A stretch of DNA of 64,000 nt from Xylogone sp. PMI_703 (lineage: Eukaryota > Ascomycota > Leotiomycetes), in NCBI GenBank assembly GCA_021399445.1, contig JAJTUQ010000004.1:3658001-3722000 (forward strand), written 5' to 3'. The notes beneath the pieces were generated by a model. The model did not search any database. It was not told where the DNA came from and saw only the letters and a list, made by a program, of their open reading frames with translations. Both the position numbers and the translations under genes were made by a program. This document shows, piece by piece, positions 46,459 through 58,700 of the stretch (positions are counted from its first letter, which is position 1; each line of letters starts with the position of its first letter).

Positions 46459-48096
46459 TGTAAGGTCTTCGTAGCGGTTTGTTTTTATTCCGTCAAAGGG
46501 GGCAGTGGGCGATAGCGTTCTTTGTTCTTTGGTATCCTTCAACGATATCCTTTCACTTGGTTTTTATGTTCGAATGGTAGACTCGAGTTGATAATATCCT
46601 GCGCTAGCTTTTTTCTGAGTGCGGTATCTAGATAGGGGATGATTGCGATGTGTAATGCATAGGGATTTGTTGTCCTTTTGTTGTAAGCGGTGGTCGGATC
46701 TTGACAATGACGCCAGAAAGTTAAGCCAGCAACCAGGTAGGTATATCCCCAGGGATAAATAAGCTTCGCAGCAAAACAATAGCAGGCTATATTAATCAAC
46801 AGGTACCGCCGGGCAAGCCAATTAGAAATGCAATAGCGAGTGACTCAGTGACGAGGGGATGAGACTCCTGGGCGCTGATGATAAAGGATGTGCTTGCGAC
46901 GTTGCTAGTGAGGAGTCCGAGTGCGGTATTATGTGGGGCCCCGGCAAAGCTGGGCAAATAACGAGTGGTTGTCACAGCAACACGCAGCAGAGCTAGCGCT
47001 GCACCTGCAAATCGTGTGCTGGATGCGCTCGATGCGATTGTTGCCCGCAACCATCGTTCTAGCTGTTTAGCGCCTACGGACGTAGCTGGCCTAGAATTGT
47101 CGCAGAACCTGTAGCCCCATCACGTGAGATCCACCTCGGCATCTCCTCAATGGTCCTGCAAAGCGCCGTCTTTGGTTCTGCAAGTACGTCCGGAGGTACC
47201 TCGCCGCCAGATGAACCTGCAAAGGTACATAAGCACAGCTGGCAGTAAGCTGAAGAGTCTCACTCGACTGCGTTGTCCATCTCGCCTTGGAACATCCAGC
47301 TCTTTGCTGGCGGCTGGGAATCGCAGTTGTCGTTTCACTTGCGACCGTCATCGCAGCCGCAACGACAGCTATTCGCAGAGTGCATACGGTGTACCTGTAT
47401 GACTTGCCCTACTCGTACTGCAGCACTGCAACCAAGTGCGGCCTCCATACTCTTCTTGTCTAGCCTTCAAAAGTAGCTGCAGCATCTTTACACCGGTCTT
47501 GAAGATGTTTCTAGATATATTTCTTTTGAAAACCTACTACTCCTTCTTCTTCCGTCTGTTACTCTCTCTCTTCTTTTTCTTCTTCATATTTCTTCTTCTT
47601 TTCTGCGGCTCCAATTTCGTGGAGGCAACGGTTTGTCCTACAGTAATGACGACCTCCCCTCGGCTATCGGCACTGTTTTTGTCGGCCGAGTCTTGGGGAT
47701 CTTATTCCCGAGAACTCTGAACATTCTCTCAATAGGGAGATTTACCGCTGCCCGGCGCGATGTCTCCTTCTTTTCGCAGGGCGCAGTGGAGGGGTAAATT
47801 AAGTAATAAAATCTCCTATGCGACTCGAAGCAGCTTAGAGCCTCTCTCTCCGCGTGCCAAAAATGGCCATTAGCTTGACGGTGGATCCACATGTAGAAAA
47901 TATATCTTACGCTCTCCACCTGCCCCAGGTTTGTAGCCAAGTCCACTATGCTTTCCTGCTTCTTCAGACGTCGGTTCCTGTCCTGCATCTCAATCCAGCC
48001 TCTGTGAGCCCGTACTTCTGTCCTTCAATATAAGGCAAGTTTGTTGCCCTATAACTGTGAGTGCCTGCATATTGAAGCCGCCCGCAGACTCAGGAC
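46459..48096. other. Divergent intergenic region
   Basis: About 1.6 kb between the LIM gene (-) and the MFS gene (+). It has a pyrimidine-rich tract at about 47.53-47.61 kb (repeated TTCTTCTTC). Short frames, including an Ala-rich one at 46796-47050 on the minus strand, have no recognisable features. Confidence 0.55.
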
Positions 48097-49790
48097 ATGG
48101 GTGACGTTGAAAAGGCATACGAAGCGGATGGAATAACCCCAAAGAGTGATGTCGGTGAAGGAAATGGCATCCAATCAAGCAATGGCTCGGGAGAGAAGGG
48201 TTCACTGCGTGAGGAGGAAGCTGGGCAGAATGCGCCGACGAGCTACCCTATAGATACACCACCAGATGGGGGATATGGCTGGGTTTGTGTTGCTTGCGTA
48301 TTCTTTATCAATATGAGTACCTGGGGTCTCAACAGTGTGAGTCATGCCTTCTGTAGCCCAATTGCCATGATCCTGGCTCGGAATTCCATGCAAAGTTGTA
48401 ACTACAGCTTCAAGCTGACTGGATCTAGTCCTATGGTGTATTTCTGGCTCATTACCTCTCCAACAACACATTCCCTGGCGCAACAGCCCTTGATTATGCC
48501 TTTGTGGGAGGACTCTCTATAGCGGTTGCCTTGGCCGTATCACCGGCCTCGACTCTGTGTACTCGTCTCTATGGAACACATGTAACACTTTTCACTGGCA
48601 TAATTTTTGAAACGGGGGCCGTCCTAGGAGCTTCATGGGCCAGCAAGATTTCACATTTATTTGTCACACAAGGTGCACTCTTTGGTATCGGAATGGGGTT
48701 CCTCTTTGTCGGTAGTGTAGGAATCGTCCCCCAGTGGTTCACCAAGCGTCGATCTTTTGCAAATAGCGTGGGTACTGCTGGATCAGGTATGTTTAAGCAA
48801 CAGTACGGCTTGAGTCAGTTGCTAACTCCGTCAGGACTTGGCGGCCTAATGTACTCATTAGCTACTAATGCTATGATCCAGTCCATTGGCCTACCGTGGG
48901 CTTTTAGAGTGCTTGCTATTCTCGCATTCACTGTAAATGGAATCGCGACCATCCTTGTTCGAGATAGGAACAAGCAGGTCGGTGCCGTCCACTTGCCATT
49001 TGATGTGCGGCTGTTTAAGCGCCCGGAGTATCTTCTGGTGGTAGGCTGGGGATTTTTCAGCATGTTAGGATATGTCGTGCTTCTCTTCTCACTAGGAAAC
49101 TATGCCTCAAGCATAGGATTGACCGCAAAACAGGGATCTGTTGTCGTTGCCATGTTGAATCTTGGGCAGGTAAGTTTACAACGAAGAATAAACCCCTCCA
49201 GGAACCATCATGATTAATTCATTTTGCAGGGTCTAGGTCGCCCCGTAGTCGGACTATGTAGCGATGCTGCTGGACGCATCAATCTAGCTGGATTCTGCAC
49301 ATCTCTTGTTGGATTATTCTGCCTCGTCATATGGATCTTTGCCAAGAGCTATGGCGTCTGTATATTCTTTGCAGTACTTGTAGGAACAGTGGCTGGAGTC
49401 TTTTGGACAACTGTGGCACCTGTTGTTACGGAGGTTGTTGGCCTGCAAGTGTTGCCATCCGCACTGTCCATCCTTTGGGTCGTGCTGGCTGTACCTTGCA
49501 CTTTTGCAGAGCCCATTGGTCTCGAATTAAGGACGACCACTGGGGATAAATATCTTCATTGTCAAATATTTACTGGCTGCATGTACCTGGCTGGTGCGGT
49601 ATGTCTTTGGTTTTTACGGGCTTGGAAGATTCATGATCTTGAAAAGCAGGCCGTGCAAATTCAACAGTTAGAGGAAGAGAGAATAGATGGCTCCGAAGGT
49701 CCTTTTGTGTCCAGGATACGGAGCCACGCAACAAGTGTAAGGAGTAAGGCGAAGGTCCTGAGAGGGCTATGGGCGTGGCAACGAGTATAA
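48097..49790 (+). CDS. MFS transporter, monocarboxylate-permease-like
   Basis: Major facilitator of the fungal monocarboxylate transporter-like (Mch) group. Four exons (48097-48336, 48429-48786, 48835-49169, 49230-49790) give 497 residues. After a hydrophilic N-tail the signature PPDGGYGWVCVACVFFINM marks TM1, typical of the group. Other landmarks are SYGVFLAHYLS, IGMGFLFVGSVGIVPQWFTK with the RRSFANSVGTAGSG motif after it, and GLGRPVVGLCSDAAGR at the central repeat. Twelve membrane helices are expected. The C-tail is charged and cytosolic. Relatives include proteins for monocarboxylates and for riboflavin (yeast Mch5), so the substrate is undecided. Its 3' end converges on the next gene with only 170 bp between them. 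Confidence 0.9.
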
Positions 49791-49960
49791 TATAATCCAG
49801 TTATATAAAGCATAATAAATCTACATACATCTTCATCGCTCGTAATGGGCTTGGTATCCTCATTATTCCATCAAAGACATCGCTAATTAAACATTTGCAA
49901 AATGCCATAACGCCGAGTGTGCAATTTCCCTGAAATCATAACCATGCACTTGTCTTCCAA

Positions 49961-50818
49961 CTAACTTCCCAAGACTACCTGCCCAGCAACACCCAGCATA
50001 ACTGCGGCTATCACTTTGAGTGATATACTTCCCATGCTTAGACTTGAAGCAGCATTGCCACCGGTTCCTGCAATAAAGCCATCGCTGTTCGTCGCACTTG
50101 GTGCTGGGCCGTTTCCAAACTGCGCGCAGTCCGAACTTTGGATATTGAAACAGCCTTCAGAGTAAAGACTACTGCAGATACTAGTGGCACTCGGTGTTGG
50201 CAATGCTGTAGCAGTTGGCGCAATTGTGGTTCCTCCTCCACCAGGGACAGAAATTGTCACTGCAAACCCTCCTCCTACCAAGTCATTGGTACATACCATG
50301 TAATTTGTCTGGCAGGCCTGGTATGCAGAGTTGCAGGCTGCGCTATTAGCGTAGCTGGTCGGGATATATGGCCACGGAAAATAGCTGTTTTGAACCAAAG
50401 AGAGAGATCCTGTCACCGTTGCAATCGCATTGCTTGGTGCTGAAGCTGTGGAAGTTCTACTTCCAAACCCCGCGAATCCCCCAGTTGAGACTCCCCCAGA
50501 GTTCGCAGGTGTCGCAATCGTGCCTGTGCATGTTGCGCCTAATCTACAACAAGCTATATTGTTTGCATTGTCGACCGTACACACTGACCCAGCCGTACAG
50601 CAAGAGCCGGCGCCATTACCAATGCATGGATTATAATTATTCGGACAATTGCCGGCACGTTTCAAGAGCTCGAGTTCGACGGGTGTTAAACTATCGTTGG
50701 ATAGAAGGGTAGCCTCATTGTCGCTGGGCAAAAGGAATGGCGCAAAATTGGACGGTGAGTAGGCTGTCGCTCGGTTGATAAGGGGTAGAAGAAAGAGTGA
50801 AGCTATTGTACGCTTCAT
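49961..50818 (-). CDS. GPI-anchored Cys-rich cell-wall protein
   Basis: Probable extracellular protein of 285 residues from one exon. A signal peptide covers about residues 1-20 (MKRTIASLFLLPLINRATAY). A possible Kex2-like LLKR site at about 50-55 precedes a Cys-rich module with CPNNYNPCIGNGAGSCCTAG and ACCRLGATCTG. A Gly/Ser/Thr-rich stretch follows, then a second module (ACNSAYQACQTNYMVCTNDL, and CSSLYSEGCF). The C-terminus is a hydrophobic GPI-attachment signal, SLKVIAAVMLGVAGQVVLGS, with Ser/Gly/Asn residues upstream as the likely cleavage site. This layout is common among fungal wall proteins of unknown function. No enzyme motif is seen. Confidence 0.85.
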   Translation of the reverse strand: MKRTIASLFLLPLINRATAYSPSNFAPFLLPSDNEATLLSNDSLTPVELELLKRAGNCPNNYNPCIGNGAGSCCTAGSVCTVDNANNIACCRLGATCTGTIATPANSGGVSTGGFAGFGSRTSTASAPSNAIATVTGSLSLVQNSYFPWPYIPTSYANSAACNSAYQACQTNYMVCTNDLVGGGFAVTISVPGGGGTTIAPTATALPTPSATSICSSLYSEGCFNIQSSDCAQFGNGPAPSATNSDGFIAGTGGNAASSLSMGSISLKVIAAVMLGVAGQVVLGS

Positions 50819-51442
50819 CCTGAAGTGGTGACGTCTAGATCCAAGCCGGTGACAAACTATCGATTGAACCGGGAATTTGCAGGAAAGAGCCCCGCAAAAG
50901 TAAACAGAAGCCCCACGTCAATCGAGACGTCTCGACCACCTATTGATTTGGATGGTTATTGTATGTCAAAGACAAAACGAAGGTAATCTGTATCATATGG
51001 ATGTGTATACAACCATTGCGCGGAGTACAGACCATAACTTAAAGCAGGATGTTATGTGTGGTATGGAAGGGTGGAGCCGCGACTCGACTCGGCACATGCG
51101 ATCCTGTCGTCGTGGCTGGCCCCGTCACCAATAGCAACCGGCTTAAGGCACAGAATTCCGGATCTCAGCTATTAGCTCGCCTACTGTGCAGCAGTCGATT
51201 ACGAGGCTATACATAGATGGTGATGCGAGGAGCGGGAAAGTTCTACTAGAAAGAAAAAATTATTAAAAAAAAAAGGTTTCGCTCACAAATCAATAATGGC
51301 TCTGGAATTGATAACATGGTATCTACATCTCCAGCTAAAATGGGATCTCTATTCTGCCAACACATCGAGTAAGTTCCAGCTTCACTTCGATATTCGGATA
51401 CGAGGCCTGGGGAATGTGTTTCTATGAGAAACTCCACCAACA
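50819..51442. other. Intergenic region, GPI protein promoter side
   Basis: About 0.6 kb between two minus-strand genes. Small frames only; nothing supported. Confidence 0.6.
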
Positions 51443-52684
51443 TTAAGAACTAGACAACTGGTCCTGCGTAGGTGGGGTAGGTGCATCTGTGGTTCCTGCG
51501 TAATCCGTCTTGCTCAAAGCATCAGCTTGAATTCTCCAAATCGGACGTCCTAGCAACGCAAGCCTTTTACCAAACTTCTCGATAACTTCACCGACAAATG
51601 CTTCTGGGTACTCAATCACCGTTCCAAGGCCATCCTCTCCTCCAAAGGTGGAGGTCCACCAACCCTCCTTCCAGCTCTCCAGAGCTTCCTTAGCTGCAGG
51701 ATGTTTAGGATCAATGTTCTTAGCAACCATATAGAACGAGCTTCTAGCTCCATGCTTCCTAACTGGTTTGAATAGCTCAATGTTTGAGAACTGTGAGAAC
51801 TGGTATAGAATTAGCATTGAGGACCACTGGTCCACCTTATGCAGTAGCATCACTAGAGTTCCTCCCTCAGAGATGCGGTGAAGGGCAAGTATGAGCTGGG
51901 AAAAGCGTAGCCGAAATGCCTCCGTAACCCTACGTCGGATGGCACGTTCATGAGTGCGGAGAATAATGCCATCACAGAAGATAAGATGGAAGGAGTGATG
52001 TCGAAATGGCCGCAGCATCGAGAAGCTCGATCGTTCCGGATGATTTGGTGGAACCGGCTTGTTGAAGAACTCCGCAGCAAGCATAGTAATATCAATCTTT
52101 TGCAGACCTGCGAGCTTCGATTTATCCAAGACTACTTCGTGGCCACCTTGAGATTCTGGGAGTGTGATGCCAAACACCTTCGCTTTTCTATGATGGTTGA
52201 GAGCGGCGGCTGAGTAGCCTCCTGGTGCCATGCAGAGATCAAGGATCTTCAACTCGGTGTCAGGATAGATGGATATGTCAAATATCGATACAGCAACATG
52301 CATCTCTTCCGCAATCTGTCTCATCATTACGAAAAATTGCTTCTGGGTCGTGGCATCTGACATCTCGCGTTGCTTCTTGAAATACTCGTCTCCTTGTTCC
52401 TTATTTTGATACCAGCCCTTCCATTTCGTTAGTCTTATTTATTTTGGAAATCTCAAACAATATCAGCAGATATTGGTTCTATAACTTACTCTGTCTCTAA
52501 ATTCTTTGGCCCTGACAAACTCGGGCTCTTCCTTGAGGAGGAACTTATGGACGAGTTTGGTAGGCTCATCAATGATTTCTTTAGGAGCATCATCGTTAAT
52601 GGTCAACTCAGAGAGCTGGGCAGACGGTTCATCATCTGAAGTTTGTTGCTTAGTATGCGAGGTGTCCTCGGGTTCTGATGCCAT
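51443..52684 (-). CDS. FtsJ-like methyltransferase-domain protein
   Basis: S-adenosylmethionine-binding protein of the RrmJ/FtsJ type. Two exons, 52684-52490 and 52417-51443, give 389 residues; an upstream in-frame ATG would add eight. The intron (GTAAGT ... GGAAG) has a textbook GACTAAC branch site 10-12 nt before its end, and it restores the frame across FRDR/GWYQNKEQGDEYFKKQR. SAM-binding motif I is LKILDLCMAPGGYSAA, followed by the strand KVFGITLPE. A later Asp (FHLIFCDGI) and Lys (GGTLVMLLHKVDQ) match two residues of the FtsJ K-D-K-E tetrad. At the place of the last Glu the sequence is ARSSFYMVAKN, without Glu. It may therefore not be a standard 2'-O-methyltransferase; the substrate is unknown. 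Confidence 0.85.
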
Positions 52685-54012
52685 CTCTGCTGGATATAGG
52701 GTCCTCACGAAAGGTATGTCCTGTGATAGAAGCGTGGACAGCCAAAGAGGTTAGCGTCCAGGGATGGCACACCACCCAAGATATTCACTCCTGCGGTACT
52801 TGTTTCTAGGCTGAAATGCGAAGGAGAACATTGTAGGGACATTAAGTATTTGTTTGTCATATGTAGAAGCACATAGCAGGTTATCATGGTCTCAAAGAAC
52901 CTTTGTCACTTCGAGGACAAAGCAGATTAATATATACATTGATAACTATGCGATTATTCACACAATTAAAGTTAAACCATTATTCTAGAACGCAGCAGAA
53001 AGGTTAACTGCTGCCTATTAGAAGTTGCAGAACAACCTGTTTATTAACATCAATTTGCACAATAGCTACGAGACACCCAGAAATCTTGAGAAGCAATGAA
53101 CGTGGTATTTAACAGATCCAGTCACCGGTGATATCTAATACGATGCGGGTTGCTAACGACCTGTTTCTATTATGCCCATAACTAATTGTAATCTTAGTTT
53201 ATATATAAGGTTTATGATGATGAGTGGCTCTAGGGCAGAAATAACTTCGGGAGTATAAAGTGGCGTTGTAGGCACGATAGACACAGAAAATTGATAGAAA
53301 GATCTCCAAACGTTCAAGATAGTATATATTAGACCACAACAGTGGCATAGCCCCTATAGGCTACTTAAAACGAACACGGGTACTTAAAGATGGAATCAAA
53401 AATGATATCGTCCAATAGAACCAATCCAATGAATCAACCATGAAAATCAAATTCCAACGACAATGAAGAATGAGAAAACGAAGGGCCCAGGCCGCCCAAA
53501 GCCAAAAACAATAGAATCGCCCAATGCAAGGTATCATAGCACACCGGCATGAAATGCCAACAAATGAAAGACAAACAAATGATGCACGCCGACATATACG
53601 AGAAGGAACCCTGCAAGAAAAGCACCAACACAGAAGGAGTTCATAATATCAGGACACATGAACCGACCCAACCGCAACCTGTAATAACCCGTCCGTGACT
53701 AGATCTCATAATCTGCGAGCATCATGCAGCAACGCCGCCAACGCTCCAAACTACTCCAAAAATGCAACAAACAATAGACGCCCATCTTAGATTAAAACCT
53801 ATGAGAAAGCATACGCAAGAAGAGCACAAAGCAGAACATAACAAGATAGAATAATAAGAAAAAATAGAAATAAAATGGAGATGAAAACGCGAACTCCAGA
53901 GTTTAAACCATCCTGTCTATGTATATACCTCTGGCTCTATAAATCCGAAAAGCCAAAAGCGTGCTCATACAGCCGCGAGTTATCTAACTCGCGACTAACA
54001 ACAGAATAGGGT
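52685..54012. other. Intergenic region with the bHLH gene's 3' side
   Basis: About 1.3 kb. The part from 53.4 kb is A-rich on the plus strand, consistent with a long 3' UTR of the minus-strand bHLH gene. No protein-coding feature is supported. Confidence 0.6.
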
Positions 54013-55773
54013 TTACTGGGTGAGATCCATGCCATATTCATCTTCTTCTTTGAAGCTGACAGATCCAGCTCCACTACCACCACTGTTATTACCACTCCAG
54101 TACTGACCAGCGCTGTCTAGGCCAGTTTGGCCACCATCACCAGCGCTTCGGTCGTCAGGGCTGAGCGAAGTGTTATTCTGTGGCATTGGAGCAAGCCCTC
54201 CCAGGGGGTCACCCTTAACGTCGGTGTGCTTTGGTACTCGAAGACCACTTCCTGGTGCCCGTGAGTAAGAGAAGCTGAGGACGTCGTTCTTTGCCATCGC
54301 ATCCATTAGCTCGGTATGCATTCTCTTCTCATCTTCGGTCTGTTCGAAAGGGAAAGTGCCACCAAGCTCCGTGATGAGGTTGGCCAACTCTTCTTGTTGC
54401 TGAAGCTTTAGATGGAGCATCCACATGAGGTCGCGAGTCCAGCTCACGGCACCGTTCAGGATGTCTCCCTTGTTTGGGCCTTTATCCTTCTCTTCGATTG
54501 GGATACCAGTCGTAATATTACCGGCTGTTGCCCTTCGTGCACCCGGGCCGGCGAGCCCTGAAGTAGCCCGGGGAGGACTCATCTCATTTGGAGGATGCGA
54601 TAGTCCAGCAAGTGTAGGAGAGAGTGGAGAGTTGTTCTGGAGCGCTTTTCGCACCTTTTCATCTTCAAGGCGGTGCATAGGAACAAGATGGCTCAGCTCC
54701 TGAATCCTCTCATTAATGTTGTCTCTGCGCCTTCGCTCTACGAGGTTATGCGACTCTCGTCGTCGTCGTCTCTTCATTTCTTGGGACTGCAAAGCTGGTG
54801 TGTTAGCTGCTGAGAGACCATTGTTCAACTTGGTGGGCATGGAAGCGCCCTTGAGAATATCAGAAATCTGGGGGTTGGGATGAATGCCATGGATGGGCGA
54901 GCCAAAATCGGAGCCTTGGAAGGAAGTAAGGCTGCTTGGGGTCTGATCCCACTGGCCAGAGAGACTCTTCTGGTGACGGTGAGGATTGGTCGTCCGAATA
55001 GGCTGCGTGGGGAAACTCGCTGGTTCGGCGGAACCTAGATTAAGAGATGTCAGACCAGGAGTTTTTGGTGTCAAGGGACTTCTTGTGTTGGATGGTTTTC
55101 TCTGCATACCCGGTGTGATACGGGCGCGCTGTTTGGCAGCCAGATATTCCGCAGATCCATTGTGCATGTCCGCGCCGAGCGGTGAGCCGCTGTAAGATGC
55201 AGGAGACTGTAAGGAGGATCCGAAATTCTGCTGCTGCATGTGTCGGAACTGAGGCTGATTGAAGTTGTGCACGAAGGGGCTCTGAATAGGATCTCCATCG
55301 GGAGTGTTGGAGAATCCATTCATGTTATTTTGTTCTACCGGCAGGCCACCTGAGCCATTATGGCCCGAATACATGTTCTGGGAGAAATCAAAATCTATGC
55401 CGCCGAAGTCTTGCCCGTTGTTTTGCATTCCGTTCGTGTTCGAGCGAGAATCCATCGTTCCAAGACTGTCGAGTAACTCGTCATCGTTGAAGGTGGATAT
55501 GCCCTTCGAGAAGCTAGGGTTGGATGCTTGTTGATTGAAGTTGTTCTGGAACCCGGAGCCCGAGAAACCATTCGTCATGTTCCCCATCGTGAGGTCGTTG
55601 GGATTGATGCTTCCATTATTCATGCTGGAGCCGAACTGGTTGAATTGCTGGTGGTGTATATTATTATTGAAGCCTTGCTGCCCGTTTCCTCCTATGAAGC
55701 GCTGGGCATGGGAAGAGAAGAAGTCTTCCGGCTCATCTTTGATGTAAGGGCTGGACGCGCCCGTGCCAGCCAT
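54013..55773 (-). CDS. bHLH transcription factor with a very long loop
   Basis: DNA-binding regulator of 586 residues from one exon. The basic region and helix 1 are near residues 333-365 (RRRRRESHNLVERRRRDNIN, ERIQELSHLVPMHR). The His-Glu-Arg pattern in HNLVERRRR predicts binding to CACGTG-type E-boxes. Helix 2 starts at NKGDILNGAVSWTRDLMWML near 436, so a Ser/Pro-rich loop of roughly 70 residues separates the helices, far longer than usual. The N-terminal 300 residues are Asn/Gln/Gly-rich, likely an activation or disordered region; the C-tail is Gly/Ser-rich and ends DEYGMDLTQ. Similar factors are annotated in Aspergillus under the name PalcA, but I do not assign a symbol. Its target genes cannot be read from this window. 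Confidence 0.9.
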   Translation of the reverse strand: MAGTGASSPYIKDEPEDFFSSHAQRFIGGNGQQGFNNNIHHQQFNQFGSSMNNGSINPNDLTMGNMTNGFSGSGFQNNFNQQASNPSFSKGISTFNDDELLDSLGTMDSRSNTNGMQNNGQDFGGIDFDFSQNMYSGHNGSGGLPVEQNNMNGFSNTPDGDPIQSPFVHNFNQPQFRHMQQQNFGSSLQSPASYSGSPLGADMHNGSAEYLAAKQRARITPGMQRKPSNTRSPLTPKTPGLTSLNLGSAEPASFPTQPIRTTNPHRHQKSLSGQWDQTPSSLTSFQGSDFGSPIHGIHPNPQISDILKGASMPTKLNNGLSAANTPALQSQEMKRRRRRESHNLVERRRRDNINERIQELSHLVPMHRLEDEKVRKALQNNSPLSPTLAGLSHPPNEMSPPRATSGLAGPGARRATAGNITTGIPIEEKDKGPNKGDILNGAVSWTRDLMWMLHLKLQQQEELANLITELGGTFPFEQTEDEKRMHTELMDAMAKNDVLSFSYSRAPGSGLRVPKHTDVKGDPLGGLAPMPQNNTSLSPDDRSAGDGGQTGLDSAGQYWSGNNSGGSGAGSVSFKEEDEYGMDLTQ

Positions 55774-58700
55774 CTTGAAATAATGAATACAAAATATCTA
55801 TTTGCAGGTTGCGAGGTCGTTGAGAGACAAGGGTGGTTGAGGATCCCGCGGGAAGGATCTGGAGGAGGGGTGAGTTTAGGTGTGGGAGGACAATTGTCTT
55901 CTAGCGCAGATCCGAGGTGGTTCCTCGTTCGTTTTTATCGGAGATGCTTCTAAACTGATAACGGATCAATTGTTATTCATCAGAGAGAAATCGGGGTTAC
56001 ATACATCTGATGTAAGAGTGCAGGACACGGATTTGCCGCGGATGAGAAATGATTATGGATCTAATTTCCGTACGGGAAGAGCGGGCAGTTAGGGAGGGTT
56101 TGGGGGAGAAGCCCCGACACAGTCGAGGGACCGGCGTAGTTGCTTTGTGAACACCCTGCAGCCTCCAGACGAGGCAGCCTCGGAACACGGCAAAAGCAAC
56201 TGCACGCTTTCTAGGGCGGCCGGAATCGCAGCGTATCGTAGAACGGTGACACTGGACAGGCGGCGATGTGCGTCGCAGAGAGGATCGAGGTGGTTTGATG
56301 CTGTCGAGGGCGATGCGGGAGAAATATTAGATTTCGGGGGTATGTGCTGCTGACGGGAGTCAGGCTCGCCAGGGTCGTGGGCGTGGAAGAGCGCTTTTGG
56401 GCAACGACAGAACGGGGTGAACGGGGTGAAAGCGGTGAGCCAATAACCAGCGATGCGTGTGGCGGCGCTGTCAGTGCTGTTGCCACTGTCGCTACAGTAG
56501 TCGCTAAGCGCAGGAAGAGAGGAAAGGAGAAGAATAGATGGAATCCAGGACGGTATCCGCGTGTTCCTGAACAATGACGTTGGGAGCAGCTAAGTGCGGT
56601 GCCGTTTCTAATTTGATCCAGCTTCGGACGAGACTATCCTCGACAGTCAGAGCGTAGTCAGCTAAGATAATCGAGGGTGATGCCGCCGAATACGGTTGTT
56701 GAGGGATGTAGGTTGGATGAGTAAGGAAGTGGGATAACAAGCCACCCGAAATGCTCTCAACGGGGATGCACCACTAAGGAACTTCTCTCGAGGAGAAGAA
56801 AAAAAAGACGGAAAGAAAGAGGTCTGCGGAGGAGGATGAGAGCTAGAAGATAAAGAAGGAGGTTAAAGGAGAAAAAGGCCGATGGTATATTCCTCTGGAA
56901 GCTTTTTTTCCTAAGGTGGACAGGAATGGAACCGCGGGGTAGCAAAGCGTTATGTGTACGATACGAAGCGCTGCGGGTTGATAATGAATGGCCAGACACA
57001 CACAAGCGGATTGTATTGGCCTAAGGCTTGGCAATATCGAGGTTGTTTCCTGCCAGCTTGAAGCAGCAAAAACACCAAGCGTGGCGGCGACCTTGGAGAC
57101 GACCCTGGAGCTGGGCTCTTGTGTCTGCTCAACTACTGGAAGTCCCCAATCGATATGTCTCCTCTCCTTGGCCCTGCTGCAGCCCGATTTGCTGTGCGCG
57201 CTGCTCGTCCAGGCGTAGCGGGTAATAAACCAGAGATCAAACCACGTAGCGCAAATGGCGTTCCGCTGAGGAAAATCCCAACGCCCGTGCGAAGACTAGT
57301 TGGTGATAGTTTCTGGCGCTGCAGTTGGTTGGGTTGGGGGTTTGGTTGGCCGCAAGAAGAAGATGGATGAGTGAGAGGGCTGCTGGTGGTAAGACGGTGA
57401 GACGGCGATGCAAGCTGAGGTCGATCCGAAGTCTTCTTTCTCTCTTTTCTTTCGTCCTTGTCTATTGCTGTATTCGTTGGTCTTCTCGCGCTCTGTATCT
57501 CCTCCACTAATCGTCCGCTCAAACTTACTTTCTCTAAGAGTTGATCCTTTTGCTCTGCTATTATTGGAGGTGAGAGTGGGTTGGGGGAGTACTCTGTGGC
57601 CAGCAGCGGCACCTCAGGCATCAACGGTACTTGGAGTAAGCGACTGGGCCGGATGCGAGGACGCGCAAATCGCGATGGAGCTACACAGCTGCTGCTGGTA
57701 TGCACGTAATGGACGTAGGTTGAAGGGAGGATTCGGGATACCAAGTTGAGCGAGCATTGGAGGGGCCGCATCGAGAGCTTTTATGTGCACATCGTGCATA
57801 CGGCTCTCCCCGCCACTGCACCTCCTGATTTGTGCTCTTGACCTCAGGTCTCCCGCCCCTGCGCACTCTTCCCTGACAGATCCGGGCAGCCCATCGAGGT
57901 CTCACTTTTGGTCCTGAGTCAACGGGCTGCGAGGGGCGGTGATGGGTGCGCAACAAGAGACATCCATGAAAGAGGTCTACGACTCTACGAGGCTCGCGGG
58001 CGTGGCCGGGGAGGGGTGTGAGCAGTCGGCTTGGACCAGAGCGATGAGCCACAGCGGACTCGTAAGGGAGGGCCGCAAAGGATGGGAGAGGGCTAGATTT
58101 TTCCAGGTTTTATCCTGTCGGTGTTACGGGGGCACCTCGTGCAGGAAGCACACGAGGGAGAATGACGAGCCAGGCGTGGAAAGGGAGGGCAGCCCAGGAC
58201 CAGAAGGGATGAAGGATTATTAGTATATTACACACAGTATTGAGGGACTAGAGCGGGCCAGTCTGCTTTGGGACAGCCACACTTACAACCTATTACTTAC
58301 ATTACTTACTACCTACATCCGTATGTCTCTCCCATCCAACAGAGGAGTACGAGAGCTTGAAAGAAGTTGCGAGTGCGTGAGATACTACTCTGCTTAGTAT
58401 GGTAGCTTGTGGTGCGAAGCTTCCTGGAATCACCGAGCTCAGCTCAGATCCGATCCGGACGGTAAGGACGGCAAGAACGGGACGTAGAGAAGGTAAATCG
58501 CACTGTAATAGGAGTTGGTTTTGCTTCTGGCATACGCGCTCTCTTCTCTTCTCGGAACGGCGGGCGCATATCTAGGAGCCTAGCATTCCGGTGCGTCATG
58601 CTCAACAGGGCTCACACAACAATTATTGTAGCTTTACTCGCTTTACAAGTCCTGCTCGGGTACAGTAGTGTGTGAGGAAGACGATGGAGCTGACGAAAGT

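Noticed and set aside
46796..47050. Ala-rich 84-codon minus-strand frame
   Set aside because: Looks protein-like by composition but has no conserved motif, splice-supported extension or context.
47436..47720. Hydrophobic 94-codon frame resembling a membrane protein
   Set aside because: The hydrophobicity is a by-product of a TTC/TTT pyrimidine tract; no conserved features.
56089..57771. Minus-strand frames of 161 and 212 codons upstream of the bHLH gene
   Set aside because: No recognisable domain; the composition matches GC-rich promoter DNA. The first begins with a hydrophobic stretch, but this alone does not support a secreted protein.
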